Below are positions 25,735 to 35,281 of a stretch of DNA of 64,000 nt, piece after piece. Source of the DNA: Halobacillus litoralis (lineage in GTDB: Bacteria; Bacillota; Bacilli; Bacillales; Halobacillaceae). The position numbers and the translations under genes are program-made. The DNA lies in assembly GCF_020524085.2 (NCBI RefSeq), contig NZ_CP129016.1, positions 2,040,001 through 2,104,000 of the forward strand. Reading direction: 5' to 3'. How positions within the stretch are numbered: position 1 is the first letter of the stretch; every line of letters starts with the position of its first letter. The notes beneath the pieces were generated by a model, which saw only the letters and a list, made by a program, of their open reading frames with translations, made no database searches and had not been told where the DNA came from.

Positions 25735-25769
25735 AAGCCACTATGATCCATTCTCATAGTGGCTTTTTA
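25735..25769 (+). terminator. Intrinsic terminator inside the PspA operon
   Basis: A 12-bp perfect stem (25735-25746 / 25754-25765) then TTTAA, only 28 nt before the next start. It should reduce, not abolish, expression of the following two genes, since no promoter is evident in between. Confidence 0.8.
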
Positions 25770-25797
25770 ACATTCAAGTTTAAGTGGAGTGAACGAA

Positions 25798-27345
25798 GTG
25801 GAAGCGAATATTAGAAAAAGTCATTTTATATACTGGGCCTCAGGCATTGTTTCCATTTGTGGGATTATTTTTGAAGTGTTATTTGGGGCTCTTGGATCTT
25901 ATATTCTTGGTGATGGTGTAAAACAGTACACATTGACAATCAGCCTGTTCCTTACCGGGATGGGGATTGGTGCGAGCATAAGTGAGAGAGTGATGAAGCA
26001 ATTGATTGTCACCTTCATCTGGATTGAATTCATGGTGGCCTTAATCGGTGGCTTTTCCAGCTTCACGATGTTTGGGATGACAGCTTTTGCTCCCTCAGGA
26101 ACGGATGCTCTGTTCTTATATTTAGTCACATTCACCATTGGTGCACTGACCGGTCTTGAGCTGCCTATTCTTATCAGAAAGGCAAATGAAATAGGTGTAG
26201 AGCTCAACAGGAGCACGGCGAGGGTACTGTTTTCTGACTACGCAGGTGGATTGATCGGTGGTCTGCTGTTTGCTTTCTATCTCAGGCCGCAAATGGGTAT
26301 GGTGAAAAGCGCCTTCTTTGTGGCGTGTATCAATTTGGCCGTTGCCGTTTTAGTCTTGTATTTATTCCGCTCTGAAATTAAGACTTTCTCCATCCATTTG
26401 ACAGGAGCCATTATCATTGGCGTCCTTCTTATTGGTGGGCTGTTTTTCGGTGAAGAAATGGCCTTCTCGTTCGAACAGAAGCTGTATAAAGATCCGATCA
26501 TTCATATGGAAGAGAGTGCTTATCAACGGATCGTACTTACAAAGGAGCAGGGAGACACACGTCTTTTCTTAAACGGATCCTTGCAGTTCAGTTCAACAGA
26601 TGAACATCGCTATCATGAAACACTTGTCCATCCTCCCGTCGCTTTTTCTGACAAACATGAACATGTGCTTATCCTTGGGGGAGGAGATGGAATTGCGGCT
26701 AGAGAGTTATTAAAGTATGAGGAAATCAAAGAGATTACGCTTGTCGATCTTGATTCTGCAGTCACAAACCTTGCACGATCCAATTTTCATCTGCTGCAAG
26801 TAAATAAAGGAGCTCTTGATGATCCGAGGGTTCATGTATTGAATAAAGATGCGTTTAAATTTTTGGAGAATGCGGATCAATTCTATGATGTGATTATTAT
26901 CGACCTCCCTGATCCGAATAACGAAAGTCTGAACAAACTCTATACACGGGAGTTTTATTCTTTAGTGAGAAACCATCTATCCCCTGGAGGAGCAGTGATG
27001 ATCCAGGCGACAAGTCCTCTCTTTGCGACAGAAGTGTACTGGACAATCGATAAAACGGTAGCCTCTACGGGACTTTACACTGAGAATTTTCATGTGGATG
27101 TTCCGAGCTTTGGAAATTGGGGATTTATTCTGGCTGCACGGAAACCACTGGCGGTTGAAGAGGTCCAATTTAATGTGGAAACTGAATTTCTAACAGAGGA
27201 AGTTTTTCAATCTATGACAGTGTTTGGAAAAGATGAAGATGGGGAAATCTTGAATGGAGAAGGCCAAGTGGTCAAGTTGGAACCCAATACTCTGATCAAC
27301 CCACATCTTATTCAGAAGTATGAACAAGCTTGGCGTAATTATTAA
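25798..27345 (+). CDS. Membrane-fused spermidine/spermine synthase-like protein
   Basis: 515 residues. The N-terminal half (residues about 10-220) has seven hydrophobic helices. The C-terminal half is an aminopropyltransferase fold: [18 protein letters not shown] binds decarboxylated [12 protein letters not shown] follows, and the catalytic loop is [16 protein letters not shown], retaining the key Asp but with LPDP in place of the canonical SxDP. The domain also has [10 protein letters not shown], the substrate region. It may make a polyamine at the membrane, or use the fold for another purpose. GTG 25798 is chosen for its AAGTGGAG spacing. speD lies 32 kb away and could supply the co-substrate. 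Confidence 0.85.
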   Translation: MEANIRKSHFIYWASGIVSICGIIFEVLFGALGSYILGDGVKQYTLTISLFLTGMGIGASISERVMKQLIVTFIWIEFMVALIGGFSSFTMFGMTAFAPSGTDALFLYLVTFTIGALTGLELPILIRKANEIGVELNRSTARVLFSDYAGGLIGGLLFAFYLRPQMGMVKSAFFVACINLAVAVLVLYLFRSEIKTFSIHLTGAIIIGVLLIGGLFFGEEMAFSFEQKLYKDPIIHMEESAYQRIVLTKEQGDTRLFLNGSLQFSSTDEHRYHETLVHPPVAFSDKHEHVLILGGGDGIAARELLKYEEIKEITLVDLDSAVTNLARSNFHLLQVNKGALDDPRVHVLNKDAFKFLENADQFYDVIIIDLPDPNNESLNKLYTREFYSLVRNHLSPGGAVMIQATSPLFATEVYWTIDKTVASTGLYTENFHVDVPSFGNWGFILAARKPLAVEEVQFNVETEFLTEEVFQSMTVFGKDEDGEILNGEGQVVKLEPNTLINPHLIQKYEQAWRNY

Positions 27346-27374
27346 ATAAGCAATGTTTAAAAGGAGTGTTATGG

Positions 27375-28055
27375 ATGAAAGTTTCTTATCATGGTCATGC
27401 CGTTGTGAAAGTTGAAGCCAATGGAAAGACGATTCTTTTTGATCCTTTTATTTCGGACAACGGGAATACAGATCTCGATGCTGACCAAGTAAAAGCAGAT
27501 GTGATTCTGCTTACTCATGGTCACAACGATCACGTTGGGGACACATTTGAGATTGCAAAAAGAAATGATGCTCAAGTCATCGCTCCGTTCGAGTTAGCTA
27601 CTTACCTTGGAAATAAAGGCCTGAACGCTCACCCTATGTATATCGGTGGAGGTCATGAATTCGACTTTGGACATGTGAAATTCACCCAAGCTTTTCATGG
27701 TTCTTCTTATCAAGAAGAAGATGGAACGATCGTGTACACAGGAATGCCTACAGGTATATTACTAACGATTGATGGAAAGACCATTTACCATGCCGGAGAT
27801 ACCGGATTGTTCTCTGATATGAAGATGATTGGGGAACGGAACGATATTGATCTTGCTTTCCTCCCTATTGGAGACAATTTTACGATGGGACCATCTGATG
27901 CGCTCGTCGCTGCTGAATGGATCCAAGCGAAACAGGTTGTTCCCGTTCACTACAACACCTTTGATTTAATTGCCCAGGATGGGGATGCCTTTGCTCATGA
28001 AGTGAAACCAGGTAAAGGGAAGGCTTTAAAGCCGGGAGAATCCATCGAGCTTTAA
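27375..28055 (+). CDS. ytkL: UPF0173 metal-dependent hydrolase (metallo-beta-lactamase fold)
   Basis: 226 residues, the same as YtkL/UPF0173 proteins. The metal site is [12 protein letters not shown] (residues about 48-59), with further ligands in YHAGDTG and VPVHYNTFD. The hydrolysed substrate is unknown. The ATG at 27375 has AAAAGGAG 8 nt upstream. It lies 29 nt after the spermidine-synthase-like gene with no terminator, so it may be the last gene of that transcript, but in B. subtilis it is next to ytoI without the PspA cluster. Its role in the module is therefore doubtful. Confidence 0.9.
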   Translation: MKVSYHGHAVVKVEANGKTILFDPFISDNGNTDLDADQVKADVILLTHGHNDHVGDTFEIAKRNDAQVIAPFELATYLGNKGLNAHPMYIGGGHEFDFGHVKFTQAFHGSSYQEEDGTIVYTGMPTGILLTIDGKTIYHAGDTGLFSDMKMIGERNDIDLAFLPIGDNFTMGPSDALVAAEWIQAKQVVPVHYNTFDLIAQDGDAFAHEVKPGKGKALKPGESIEL

Positions 28056-28068
28056 CACCAGGATATTC

Positions 28069-28105
28069 AAAGCCGTTTGTCTACTCTATGACAAACGGCT
28101 TTTTC
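28069..28105 (+). terminator. Terminator after ytkL
   Basis: A 13-bp stem (28069-28081 / 28090-28102) followed by TTTTT. Confidence 0.9.
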
Positions 28106-28123
28106 TGAAACTTCAGGAAGAAA

Positions 28124-28152
28124 TTGCGGATCATCTGTATCAACTGTATAAT
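28124..28152 (+). promoter_or_regulatory. Sigma-A promoter of ytoI
   Basis: TTGCGG (28124-28129), 17-bp spacer, TATAAT (28147-28152). Confidence 0.8.
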
Positions 28153-28201
28153 AACAATTATAAGAAATTGGATTAGTACAGTTAGAAAGTTTGGTGGGCG
28201 T

Positions 28202-29515
28202 ATGGCAACAAAACACGAACAGATCCTTGAACATATAGAATCCCTGTCGGTCGGCAGTAAAATATCTGTCAGAAGAATAGCGAAAGCATTGAATGTCAGT
28301 GAAGGTACAGCCTACAGGGCTATCAAAGAAGCGGAGAATCAAGACCTTGTCAGCACGATGGAACGGGTCGGGACCATCCGCATTGAAAAGAAGAAAAAAG
28401 AAAACATAGAAAAATTGACGTTTGCTGAAATTGTGAATGTCGTTGATGGTCAAGTACTTGGTGGACGGGAAGGTCTTTATAAAACACTAAGTAAATTTGT
28501 CATAGGTGCGATGAAACTTGAAGCGATGATGCGTTATACAGAAGCGGGTTCTCTTCTTATAGTGGGAAACCGGACAAATGCACATGAGCTTGCTGTGAAA
28601 GAAGGGGCAGCCGTTTTAATTACGGGTGGATTCGATACGAGTGAGACAGTCAAAAAGCTGGCTGACGAGAAGAAGCTCCCCGTCATCTCTACCAGTTATG
28701 ATACATTTACCGTCGCAACGATGATCAATCGAGCGATTTATGATCAATTAATTAAAAAAGAAATTGTGCTTGTCGATGATATTTATACTTCTTATGAAGA
28801 TTCAAAGTTCCTTCAAGCATCAGATGCGGTTGCCAGATGGCATGAATTTAACACAACCACAGGCCATAGCCGCTATCCGGTTGTAGATCAGCAGAATCGT
28901 GTAGTTGGCATCGTTACTTCAAGAGATGTGATTGGAAAAGATAAGGAGGCACGGATTGAAAAAGTCATGACTCGAAACCCGATGACTGTTCATGCCAAAA
29001 CCTCCCTTGCGAACGCTGCCCATGTCATGGTTTGGGAAGGGATTGAGTTGATGCCCGTTGTCGATCCTTCACATAAACTCCAAGGGATCATTTCCCGTCA
29101 GGATGTGTTAAAAGCCTTGCAACATATCCAGAGGCAGCCTCAGGTAGGCGAAACAATAGATGATCTGGCGACAAATCGCATGGAGGTTATTACAGAAGAC
29201 GACTCAAACCCTGTGTGGCAAACGAAAGTAACTCCCCAAATGACGAACCCACTTGGAACAATGTCTTATGGTGTTTTTATTTCGTTAATCACAGAAGCCT
29301 CGAGTCGATTATTAAGAAAGTATAAAAAGGGCGATCTTGTTGTAGAAAACATTTCTGTCTATTTTATTAAACCTGTTCAAATCGAAAGTGATATAGAAGT
29401 GCGTCCGCAAATTTTGGAGGTAGGTAGGAAATTTGCCAAAGTAGACATCGAGGTTCACCATGAGAAATCAATCGTTGGGAAAGCTCTTCTCATGGCTCAG
29501 CTCATCGACCGATAA
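28202..29515 (+). CDS. ytoI: CBS-domain regulator with DRTGG and hotdog domains
   Basis: 437 residues. Order: N-terminal winged helix (residues about 5-60, ISVRRIAKALNVSEGTAYRA), DRTGG domain (about 85-185), two CBS domains (about 195-310: HSRYPVVDQQNRVVGIVTSR and ELMPVVDPSHKLQGIISRQD), and a C-terminal hotdog/thioesterase-like domain (about 335-437). This is the YtoI architecture. CBS pairs bind adenine nucleotides, so it is likely a nucleotide-sensing DNA-binding or enzyme-regulating protein; targets are unknown. The next gene nrnA degrades nanoRNA and pAp. A strong promoter and terminator isolate it. Confidence 0.88.
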   Translation: MATKHEQILEHIESLSVGSKISVRRIAKALNVSEGTAYRAIKEAENQDLVSTMERVGTIRIEKKKKENIEKLTFAEIVNVVDGQVLGGREGLYKTLSKFVIGAMKLEAMMRYTEAGSLLIVGNRTNAHELAVKEGAAVLITGGFDTSETVKKLADEKKLPVISTSYDTFTVATMINRAIYDQLIKKEIVLVDDIYTSYEDSKFLQASDAVARWHEFNTTTGHSRYPVVDQQNRVVGIVTSRDVIGKDKEARIEKVMTRNPMTVHAKTSLANAAHVMVWEGIELMPVVDPSHKLQGIISRQDVLKALQHIQRQPQVGETIDDLATNRMEVITEDDSNPVWQTKVTPQMTNPLGTMSYGVFISLITEASSRLLRKYKKGDLVVENISVYFIKPVQIESDIEVRPQILEVGRKFAKVDIEVHHEKSIVGKALLMAQLIDR

Positions 29516-29546
29516 AAAAGTCGCTGAACAACAGCGACTTTTTCTT
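29515..29546. terminator. Bidirectional terminator between ytoI and ytpI
   Basis: AAAAAGTCGCTG / CAGCGACTTTTT (29515-29526 / 29532-29543), loop AACAA; T runs on both strands. Confidence 0.88.
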
Positions 29547-29551
29547 AGACT

Positions 29552-29854
29552 TCATGATTGAGGGCTTGTCCGGTGTTTTTGAAACTCTGCTTGGTAGTGC
29601 TTGCTTGCTTTCCATCCCAAACGAGCTTGGAAAATACCAAGCGCAATGAATACAAGGCCTACAAAAAGTGAAAGTTTCGTTTGATAGAATACATACTGGT
29701 TAATTCCAAAAAAGAAAATGAAACTTCCAAGGAAAAGCTTGGATTTACTATTTAAGTATTCTTGAGTAAGTGGATCATTGGAACGGACAATCATCACCTT
29801 GTAGTAAATGTAGAGCACAAAAGAGACTAATATAAGGATCGGAAAAATAATCAT
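29552..29854 (-). CDS. ytpI: YtpI family membrane protein
   Basis: 100 residues with three hydrophobic segments (residues about 1-20, 40-55, 60-78), the compact YtpI pattern. Its function is unknown. The assignment rests on size, topology and its position between ytoI and nrnA on the opposite strand, exactly as in B. subtilis. ATG 29854 has AGGAG upstream. Confidence 0.8.
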   Translation of the reverse strand: MIIFPILILVSFVLYIYYKVMIVRSNDPLTQEYLNSKSKLFLGSFIFFFGINQYVFYQTKLSLFVGLVFIALGIFQARLGWKASKHYQAEFQKHRTSPQS

Positions 29855-29973
29855 TTGATCGACTCCTGCGTTTAATTTTCCCTTTTATTGTAGCTTGTTT
29901 CTACGGAAAAGGCTACCTGTACAAAGAATTCTACGATTAAATGACACGGAAAACAAAAGAGGAGGACCTTTTT

Positions 29974-30933
29974 ATGAGTAAGAAGGCCATTATAAAAGCT
30001 ATTAAAGATTACGAAGTGATCATCATCCATCGTCATGTGCGTCCAGATCCGGATGCCTATGGATCGCAGGCTGGTTTAGCAACATTGATCCAAGCCACTT
30101 TTCCACAAAAACAAGTATTTATCACCGGCGCAGCTGAATCGTCTTTGGAGTTTCTTGCTTCGATGGATGAAGTTCCTGATGGAGCCTTTAAAGGAGCTCT
30201 TACAATCGTGTGTGATACCGCAAATCAGGCTCGCATCGATGATCAGCGCTATAATCAGGGAGACTTATTAATAAAAATCGATCACCACCCGGAAGTAGAT
30301 GCTTATGGAGATATCCAGTGGGTGGACACAACAGCAAGCTCCACTTCTGAAATGATCTATCAATTGTACTCTGAGTACGCAGAGGAAGGGTTGGTCCTTA
30401 CTGATGAGGCAGCTCGACTTCTTTACGCAGGAATTGTAGGGGATACGGGGCGGTTCCTCTTTCCAAGTACGACGAAACAGACGCTGTCTTATGCAGCTGA
30501 CCTTGTGAATTTTGAGTTCGATCGACCATCATTATACAACGAAATGTATAAGACGCCTGTTCATGTCGCCAAGCTGAAAGGATATGTTTTACAAAATTTC
30601 ACCGTTCATGATGCTGGCTATTCAACCATCCGTCTGGATCGTAAAACGTTGGATCAGTTTAACGTTTCACCGTCAGAAACGAGTCAGCTCGTAGGTTTGC
30701 TGGGAGACATAGAAGGGATGCTGGCATGGGCATTTTTCGTGGAGGAAGAAGATACCATCCGTGTCCGTTTACGTTCGAAAGGTCCGGTGATTAATGGGAT
30801 CGCAGCCAACCATAATGGAGGAGGTCACCCGATGGCTTCAGGTGCTTCTGCTTCTTCATGGGACGAAACCGCTGAAATCGCAAAAGAACTTGAAGCTGTA
30901 TGTCTGAAGTATAAAAAAGAGCAGGCGGACTAA
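29974..30933 (+). CDS. nrnA: Oligoribonuclease / pAp phosphatase NrnA (DHH-DHHA1)
   Basis: 319 residues. A bifunctional DHH-family phosphoesterase: it degrades 2-5 nt RNA and dephosphorylates 3'-phosphoadenosine-5'-phosphate, as in B. subtilis YtqI. The manganese-binding motifs are HRHVRPDPDAYGSQ (residues about 17-30), VCDTANQARID, and the DHH motif IDHHPEVDAYG. The C-terminal DHHA1 domain ends with NHNGGGHPMASGAS. ATG 29974 follows GAGGAGGACC; upstream in-frame codons lack a ribosome binding site. It shares its terminator with the convergent ytrI. Confidence 0.93.
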   Translation: MSKKAIIKAIKDYEVIIIHRHVRPDPDAYGSQAGLATLIQATFPQKQVFITGAAESSLEFLASMDEVPDGAFKGALTIVCDTANQARIDDQRYNQGDLLIKIDHHPEVDAYGDIQWVDTTASSTSEMIYQLYSEYAEEGLVLTDEAARLLYAGIVGDTGRFLFPSTTKQTLSYAADLVNFEFDRPSLYNEMYKTPVHVAKLKGYVLQNFTVHDAGYSTIRLDRKTLDQFNVSPSETSQLVGLLGDIEGMLAWAFFVEEEDTIRVRLRSKGPVINGIAANHNGGGHPMASGASASSWDETAEIAKELEAVCLKYKKEQAD

Positions 30934-30942
30934 GCCTGCTCG
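30912..30942 (-). terminator. Terminator of ytrHI
   Basis: GAGCAGGC / GCCTGCTC stem (30919-30926 / 30934-30941) spanning the nrnA stop codon. On the minus strand it is followed by TTTTTTAT, so it mainly serves ytrI. Confidence 0.8.
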
Positions 30943-30947
30943 GATTT

Positions 30948-31445
30948 CTATCTTTTTAATTTAATTTCGAGGTGCAGGGTCATGGTTTCACTAACAATTA
31001 ATTTCGTTACTTTCAACTCATAAGTGAAATCATCGACCACATAGTTTTTGTTTTCGATCGTCGAGATGATGAGATCCACTTGATCAGCAACGATGGAGAC
31101 ATCCTTACCCGATACAGTTACCAGTTGATCTTTGACTAAAGCATTCAGCTGATGCTGAGTTAACAGGTCAACCTCTAGTTTTTTGGCATTCGTAAACGCA
31201 ACGCTTATTTCTTTGACACTCATGGGCTTGCCTTCAGATTTTTGATTCTGATTGTTTAGGAGAGCTTCATATTTGGTTTCCCACTCACTTAATTGGGCGG
31301 TCATTTCTATATGTTCTTCTGTGTATTTTTGCTGTAATTGGCCATGCACGTAAATGAAAAAGGTATAACCGATAATCGCTCCTAAAACAAGACCTGCAAA
31401 AAAACGTCTCCATTCCTTGTTTTTATGGTAGGCAGGAAAGTGCAT
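30948..31445 (-). CDS. ytrI: Sporulation membrane protein YtrI
   Basis: 165 residues, with one N-terminal transmembrane helix (residues about 15-33), a coiled-coil stretch (QQKYTEEHIEMTAQLSEWET) and a C-terminal beta-rich part. In B. subtilis ytrI and ytrH are mother-cell sporulation genes opposite dnaE, needed for full spore resistance. Its ATG overlaps the ytrH stop by one base (TAATG), which indicates translational coupling. Confidence 0.87.
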   Translation of the reverse strand: MHFPAYHKNKEWRRFFAGLVLGAIIGYTFFIYVHGQLQQKYTEEHIEMTAQLSEWETKYEALLNNQNQKSEGKPMSVKEISVAFTNAKKLEVDLLTQHQLNALVKDQLVTVSGKDVSIVADQVDLIISTIENKNYVVDDFTYELKVTKLIVSETMTLHLEIKLKR

Positions 31446-31777
31446 TACGTCACCTCATCACCTAATAACCATTCAAATAAAAGCAAGGCTGTTTTTACTC
31501 CACCCATGGCGGCTATAATGATCATCACCTGCTTGAAGATATCAAAAGTGGAACCATCAAAAATTCCTTTTTCAAAATTGCTTATGGCATCAAATGTTCC
31601 GCCGATGGCTGCGACAATAGCCCAAATCCTTAAGCCTTTTGCGATCCGAAACATGGATGTCAATGCGGCTTCCCCTGTCAATAAACTTCCTATACTTCCG
31701 ATAATGGTTCCACCTACAATCACCCCGAACGCGATAAAGAAGCATTGAATCATGGATATGACTAAACGATCTTCCAT
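31445..31777 (-). CDS. ytrH: Sporulation membrane protein YtrH
   Basis: 110 residues with three hydrophobic helices (residues about 6-33, 45-62 and 82-100), the YtrH pattern. It is expressed under sigma-E in the B. subtilis mother cell; no clear sigma-E promoter was found by eye in the 130 bp shared with dnaE. It begins MEDRLVISMIQCFFIAFGVI. First gene of the ytrHI pair. Confidence 0.87.
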   Translation of the reverse strand: MEDRLVISMIQCFFIAFGVIVGGTIIGSIGSLLTGEAALTSMFRIAKGLRIWAIVAAIGGTFDAISNFEKGIFDGSTFDIFKQVMIIIAAMGGVKTALLLFEWLLGDEVT

Positions 31778-31855
31778 CTTGTCCCTCTTTTCGCTGTCTG
31801 AAAATACTCTCTTATCTAACCATTATTCTTCCACCCCTCTCTTTATGCAGAAGGC

Positions 31856-31884
31856 TTTCATCCAGTCCCCAGAGTAGCTATAAT
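31856..31884 (+). promoter_or_regulatory. Sigma-A promoter of dnaE
   Basis: TTTCAT (31856-31861), 17-bp spacer, TATAAT (31879-31884); 24 nt before the start codon. Confidence 0.7.
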
Positions 31885-31907
31885 TTATATGAAAGAAGGT
31901 GTGCGAA

Positions 31908-34900
31908 ATGACGTTTACCCATTTGAATGTGCAATCAGGGTACAGCTTGATGAATAGTACGATTAAGATCAAGGACCTTGTACGTACAGCAAAAGCATCC
32001 GGGTTTGGTGCTGTTGCCCTCACTGATGAGGGTACAATGAGCGGAGCGGTCTCATTTTATGAGGCATGTAAAAATGAGGGGATTAAACCAATCATTGGAC
32101 TAAAGACCTCTGTCGTGGATCAAGCATTCTCCTTTCCGATGATTTTGTTGGCGGAAACTACCAGGGGTTATCACAACCTGCTAGAAATAAGTACATTAGT
32201 TCAAACAGAAAACTTAACGCTTGAGCAATTGACCATGTACAAAGAAGGTTTGATTTTTATCCAATTGACCTCAAGTTCTCCGTGGGCTGAGTCGATTTCT
32301 AATCGTATGACTGACAGCATAGAGAAGTCTAGGAATCGCTGGGTAAATCTCTTGGGTAAGAATCGTTTATACTTGAGTATCCAGGATCGTGATCTGCAGT
32401 CAGAGCGACACTTACATACACCTTTAAAAGAATGGGTGGATAAAAACGGAATGAAGGTCGTGGCCATTGGAGATGTCCGTTATTTGGATCGCGGGGATGC
32501 GGATGCTTTCCAATGTCTGCGTGCGATTGACGAGGGAATACGGTACAGCCCTGAAAACAATGATCACCACTCCTATTTCAAATCTAAAGAAGAAATGGAG
32601 AATTTCTTTGGAGAATGGTGGCCGGAATCCATTGCAGCAACAGAAGAAATTGTGAATGCGTGCCAGGTGGATTTAGAATTAAACAGGCAATTGCTCCCTT
32701 CCTATCCTTCCCCGGAAAATAAAAGCTCGGATGATTACTTGCGACAGCTTTGTGAATCCTCATTGCCAGATAAATACGACAAAAAGAATCGCCAACAAGC
32801 TGTGGAGAGACTGAATCATGAATTGTCCATCATAGCCTCTATGGGTTTCAGCGATTATTTCTTGATCGTTTGGGATTTCATCAGTTATGCGAGGGAGAAC
32901 GGCATTCACGCCGGGCTAGGGCGTGGGTCGGCCGCGGGGTCCATCGTCTCCTATTTGCTGGGGATCACTCAGGTTGATCCGTTAGAGTATCATTTGTTAT
33001 TCGAACGGTTTCTCAATCCTGAAAGAATAACAATGCCGGATATAGATATTGACTTTCCGGACCATCGCAGGGACGAAGTGATCTCCTATGTAGCTGAGAA
33101 ATATGGGAGTGACCATGTGGCACAAATTTGTACATTTGGTACGTTTGCAGCCAGGAGTGTTTTGAGAGAGTTGTTTAAGGTATTGAAAATAGATGAAAGT
33201 GATGCTTCCTTTATTCTTAACCAAATGCCTAAGACGACCGCTTCGTCACTCGTTGATGTCGTGAAGAAATCGGAGGAGCTGAAAGAGTACATTAGAAACT
33301 CGGATCGTTTAAAGTTGTTGTTCCGGGTGGCTACGAAGCTTGAAGGGCTTCCGCGACATGTATCGACCCATGCGGCAGGCGTTGTATTGAGTGAAGAACC
33401 ACTAGTGAACTATACGGCTCTATTGAAAAGTCAGGGACCTGTATCTTTAACCCAGTATGCCATGGGGGACCTGGAAAAAGTGGGGCTCCTTAAAATTGAT
33501 TTTCTCGGTCTCCGGAATCTCTCTTTCTTGGAAAGAATGGAACGGAAAGTAAAACGATATCGTCAAAAGGACTTTTCAATCAGTCATATTCCGTTGGATG
33601 ACGCTCTAACTTTTGAACTCTTAAAAGAAGGAAGAACCAATGGAGTTTTTCAACTGGAGTCTCAAGGAATGAAAAATGTACTTCAACGGTTAAAACCGAG
33701 TCATTTTGAAGATGTTGTCGCAGTCAACGCTCTTTACAGACCAGGACCGATGGAGTACATCCCTTTGTATATTGAAAGAAAGCATGGACGCGAAAATATT
33801 GAATATCCACATCCTGACTTGAAGCCGATTCTTGCCCATACGTTTGGAGTGTTGGTGTATCAAGAACAAATCATGGAAGTGGCTCGTCGTGTGGCGGGAT
33901 ATTCATTGGGAGAAGCCGATCTTTTAAGACGAGCAGTGAGTAAAAAGCAAGCTGGAGTTCTAGAGAAGGAACGGATGACGTTTGTACAAGGATGTAAAAC
34001 GAAAGGCTATGTTGAGTCGATTGCTCACCAATTGTTTGATTGGATCGTTAAGTTCTCGAATTATGGATTTAACAGGAGCCATGCGGTTGCTTATAGTTTG
34101 ATCTCTTACAGATTAGCATTCATGAAAGCTCATTATCCTTCTTACTTTATGGCAGAGTTAATGAACGCCCACCTTGGTGATCACGAAAAGATGACGATGT
34201 ATATTCGTGAAGCCAGGGATATGAACGTAAAAGTTAAAGCTCCATCTGTGAATAGAAGTCAAGCGCTTAACCATGATGACGCAGGGGAAATCAGGATCGG
34301 AATGACGGCTGTCAAAGGGATCGGCTATCAAGCTGCCCAGGCTATCATTGAAGAGAGAACAAAAGGACCGTTCCGAAACCTCAACGACTTTTGTTTGCGT
34401 GTGGACGGAAAGATTGTTTCAAGAAAAGTAATTGAAGCCCTTGTTCTTGCTGGTGCCTTCGACGACCTGCATCAAAATAGAGCGAGTGTTCTTGCGAGCA
34501 TTGATCAAGCTTTAGAGCAGGGGGAACTTTTTAAGGAGTTTCAAGATCAACCGGGATTTTTCGGCAATGAATTGGATATGGAAATGGTGGAAGTGGAACC
34601 ATTCCCTCCTTTAAAGCGTTTGTCGATGGAAAAAGAGGTGTTGGGCACCTATATGTCTCAACATCCATTGGGACACCAACGGAAAGACCTCGATGAGAAG
34701 GGGGTTCTTCCCCTTCGAGAGGCTCACCGTTTTACCAAGAAACAAGTGGAGGTTGCTGTTGTAATTGATGGCCTTCGTGAAATACGGACAAAACGAGGCG
34801 ATCCTATGGCATTTTTGACGATTAGTGATGAAACCGCTGAGATGGATGCCGTCCTTTTTCCGGAAACTTATAGGAATATAAAAGTATGGGTGAAAGAACA

Positions 34901-35252
34901 AATGCTCGTGCACTTGCAAGGGAAAGTTGATGAGAGAAAAGGGCAGAAACAATTGATCATTAACCATGCAGATCCTTTAGGTATGGATGAATTCCAAGGT
35001 GAAAAAAAGCAACGCTTGTTTATTAAGGTGACAGAAGAACATGAACACTATTCCATAGAAAAATTAAAAAAGCTTGCTGAATATTTCCCGGGTAATACAC
35101 CAATCTTCATTTTTCGATCTGAAGACCGAGTGACTTATAAACTGGATGAAACCTATTGTCTTGAGGTGAATGATGTTTCGATGGGTAAATTGAATGAATT
35201 TTTCGGAGAGTCATCCGTAGCAGTCAGACCTGTGAAAGATGGGGCCGGGTAA
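31908..35252 (+). CDS. dnaE: DNA polymerase III subunit alpha, DnaE type
   Basis: 1114 residues, as in B. subtilis DnaE, the error-prone replicative partner of PolC that extends RNA primers. Domains: PHP (1-about 200, THLNVQSGYSLMNSTIKI), palm/thumb/fingers (about 260-780), a helix-hairpin-helix region (about 800-880, GIGYQAAQAIIEERTKGPF) and an OB fold (about 960-1040). The catalytic aspartates are in MPDIDIDFPDHRRDEV, and GLGRGSAAGSIVSYLLGIT is the nucleotide-binding palm segment. ATG 31908 is preferred to a GTG three codons earlier because of the GAAAGAAGG spacing. Confidence 0.97.
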   Translation: MTFTHLNVQSGYSLMNSTIKIKDLVRTAKASGFGAVALTDEGTMSGAVSFYEACKNEGIKPIIGLKTSVVDQAFSFPMILLAETTRGYHNLLEISTLVQTENLTLEQLTMYKEGLIFIQLTSSSPWAESISNRMTDSIEKSRNRWVNLLGKNRLYLSIQDRDLQSERHLHTPLKEWVDKNGMKVVAIGDVRYLDRGDADAFQCLRAIDEGIRYSPENNDHHSYFKSKEEMENFFGEWWPESIAATEEIVNACQVDLELNRQLLPSYPSPENKSSDDYLRQLCESSLPDKYDKKNRQQAVERLNHELSIIASMGFSDYFLIVWDFISYARENGIHAGLGRGSAAGSIVSYLLGITQVDPLEYHLLFERFLNPERITMPDIDIDFPDHRRDEVISYVAEKYGSDHVAQICTFGTFAARSVLRELFKVLKIDESDASFILNQMPKTTASSLVDVVKKSEELKEYIRNSDRLKLLFRVATKLEGLPRHVSTHAAGVVLSEEPLVNYTALLKSQGPVSLTQYAMGDLEKVGLLKIDFLGLRNLSFLERMERKVKRYRQKDFSISHIPLDDALTFELLKEGRTNGVFQLESQGMKNVLQRLKPSHFEDVVAVNALYRPGPMEYIPLYIERKHGRENIEYPHPDLKPILAHTFGVLVYQEQIMEVARRVAGYSLGEADLLRRAVSKKQAGVLEKERMTFVQGCKTKGYVESIAHQLFDWIVKFSNYGFNRSHAVAYSLISYRLAFMKAHYPSYFMAELMNAHLGDHEKMTMYIREARDMNVKVKAPSVNRSQALNHDDAGEIRIGMTAVKGIGYQAAQAIIEERTKGPFRNLNDFCLRVDGKIVSRKVIEALVLAGAFDDLHQNRASVLASIDQALEQGELFKEFQDQPGFFGNELDMEMVEVEPFPPLKRLSMEKEVLGTYMSQHPLGHQRKDLDEKGVLPLREAHRFTKKQVEVAVVIDGLREIRTKRGDPMAFLTISDETAEMDAVLFPETYRNIKVWVKEQMLVHLQGKVDERKGQKQLIINHADPLGMDEFQGEKKQRLFIKVTEEHEHYSIEKLKKLAEYFPGNTPIFIFRSEDRVTYKLDETYCLEVNDVSMGKLNEFFGESSVAVRPVKDGAG

Positions 35253-35281
35253 TAAAAGCTCAGTCCGGATTTTTGTATTTC

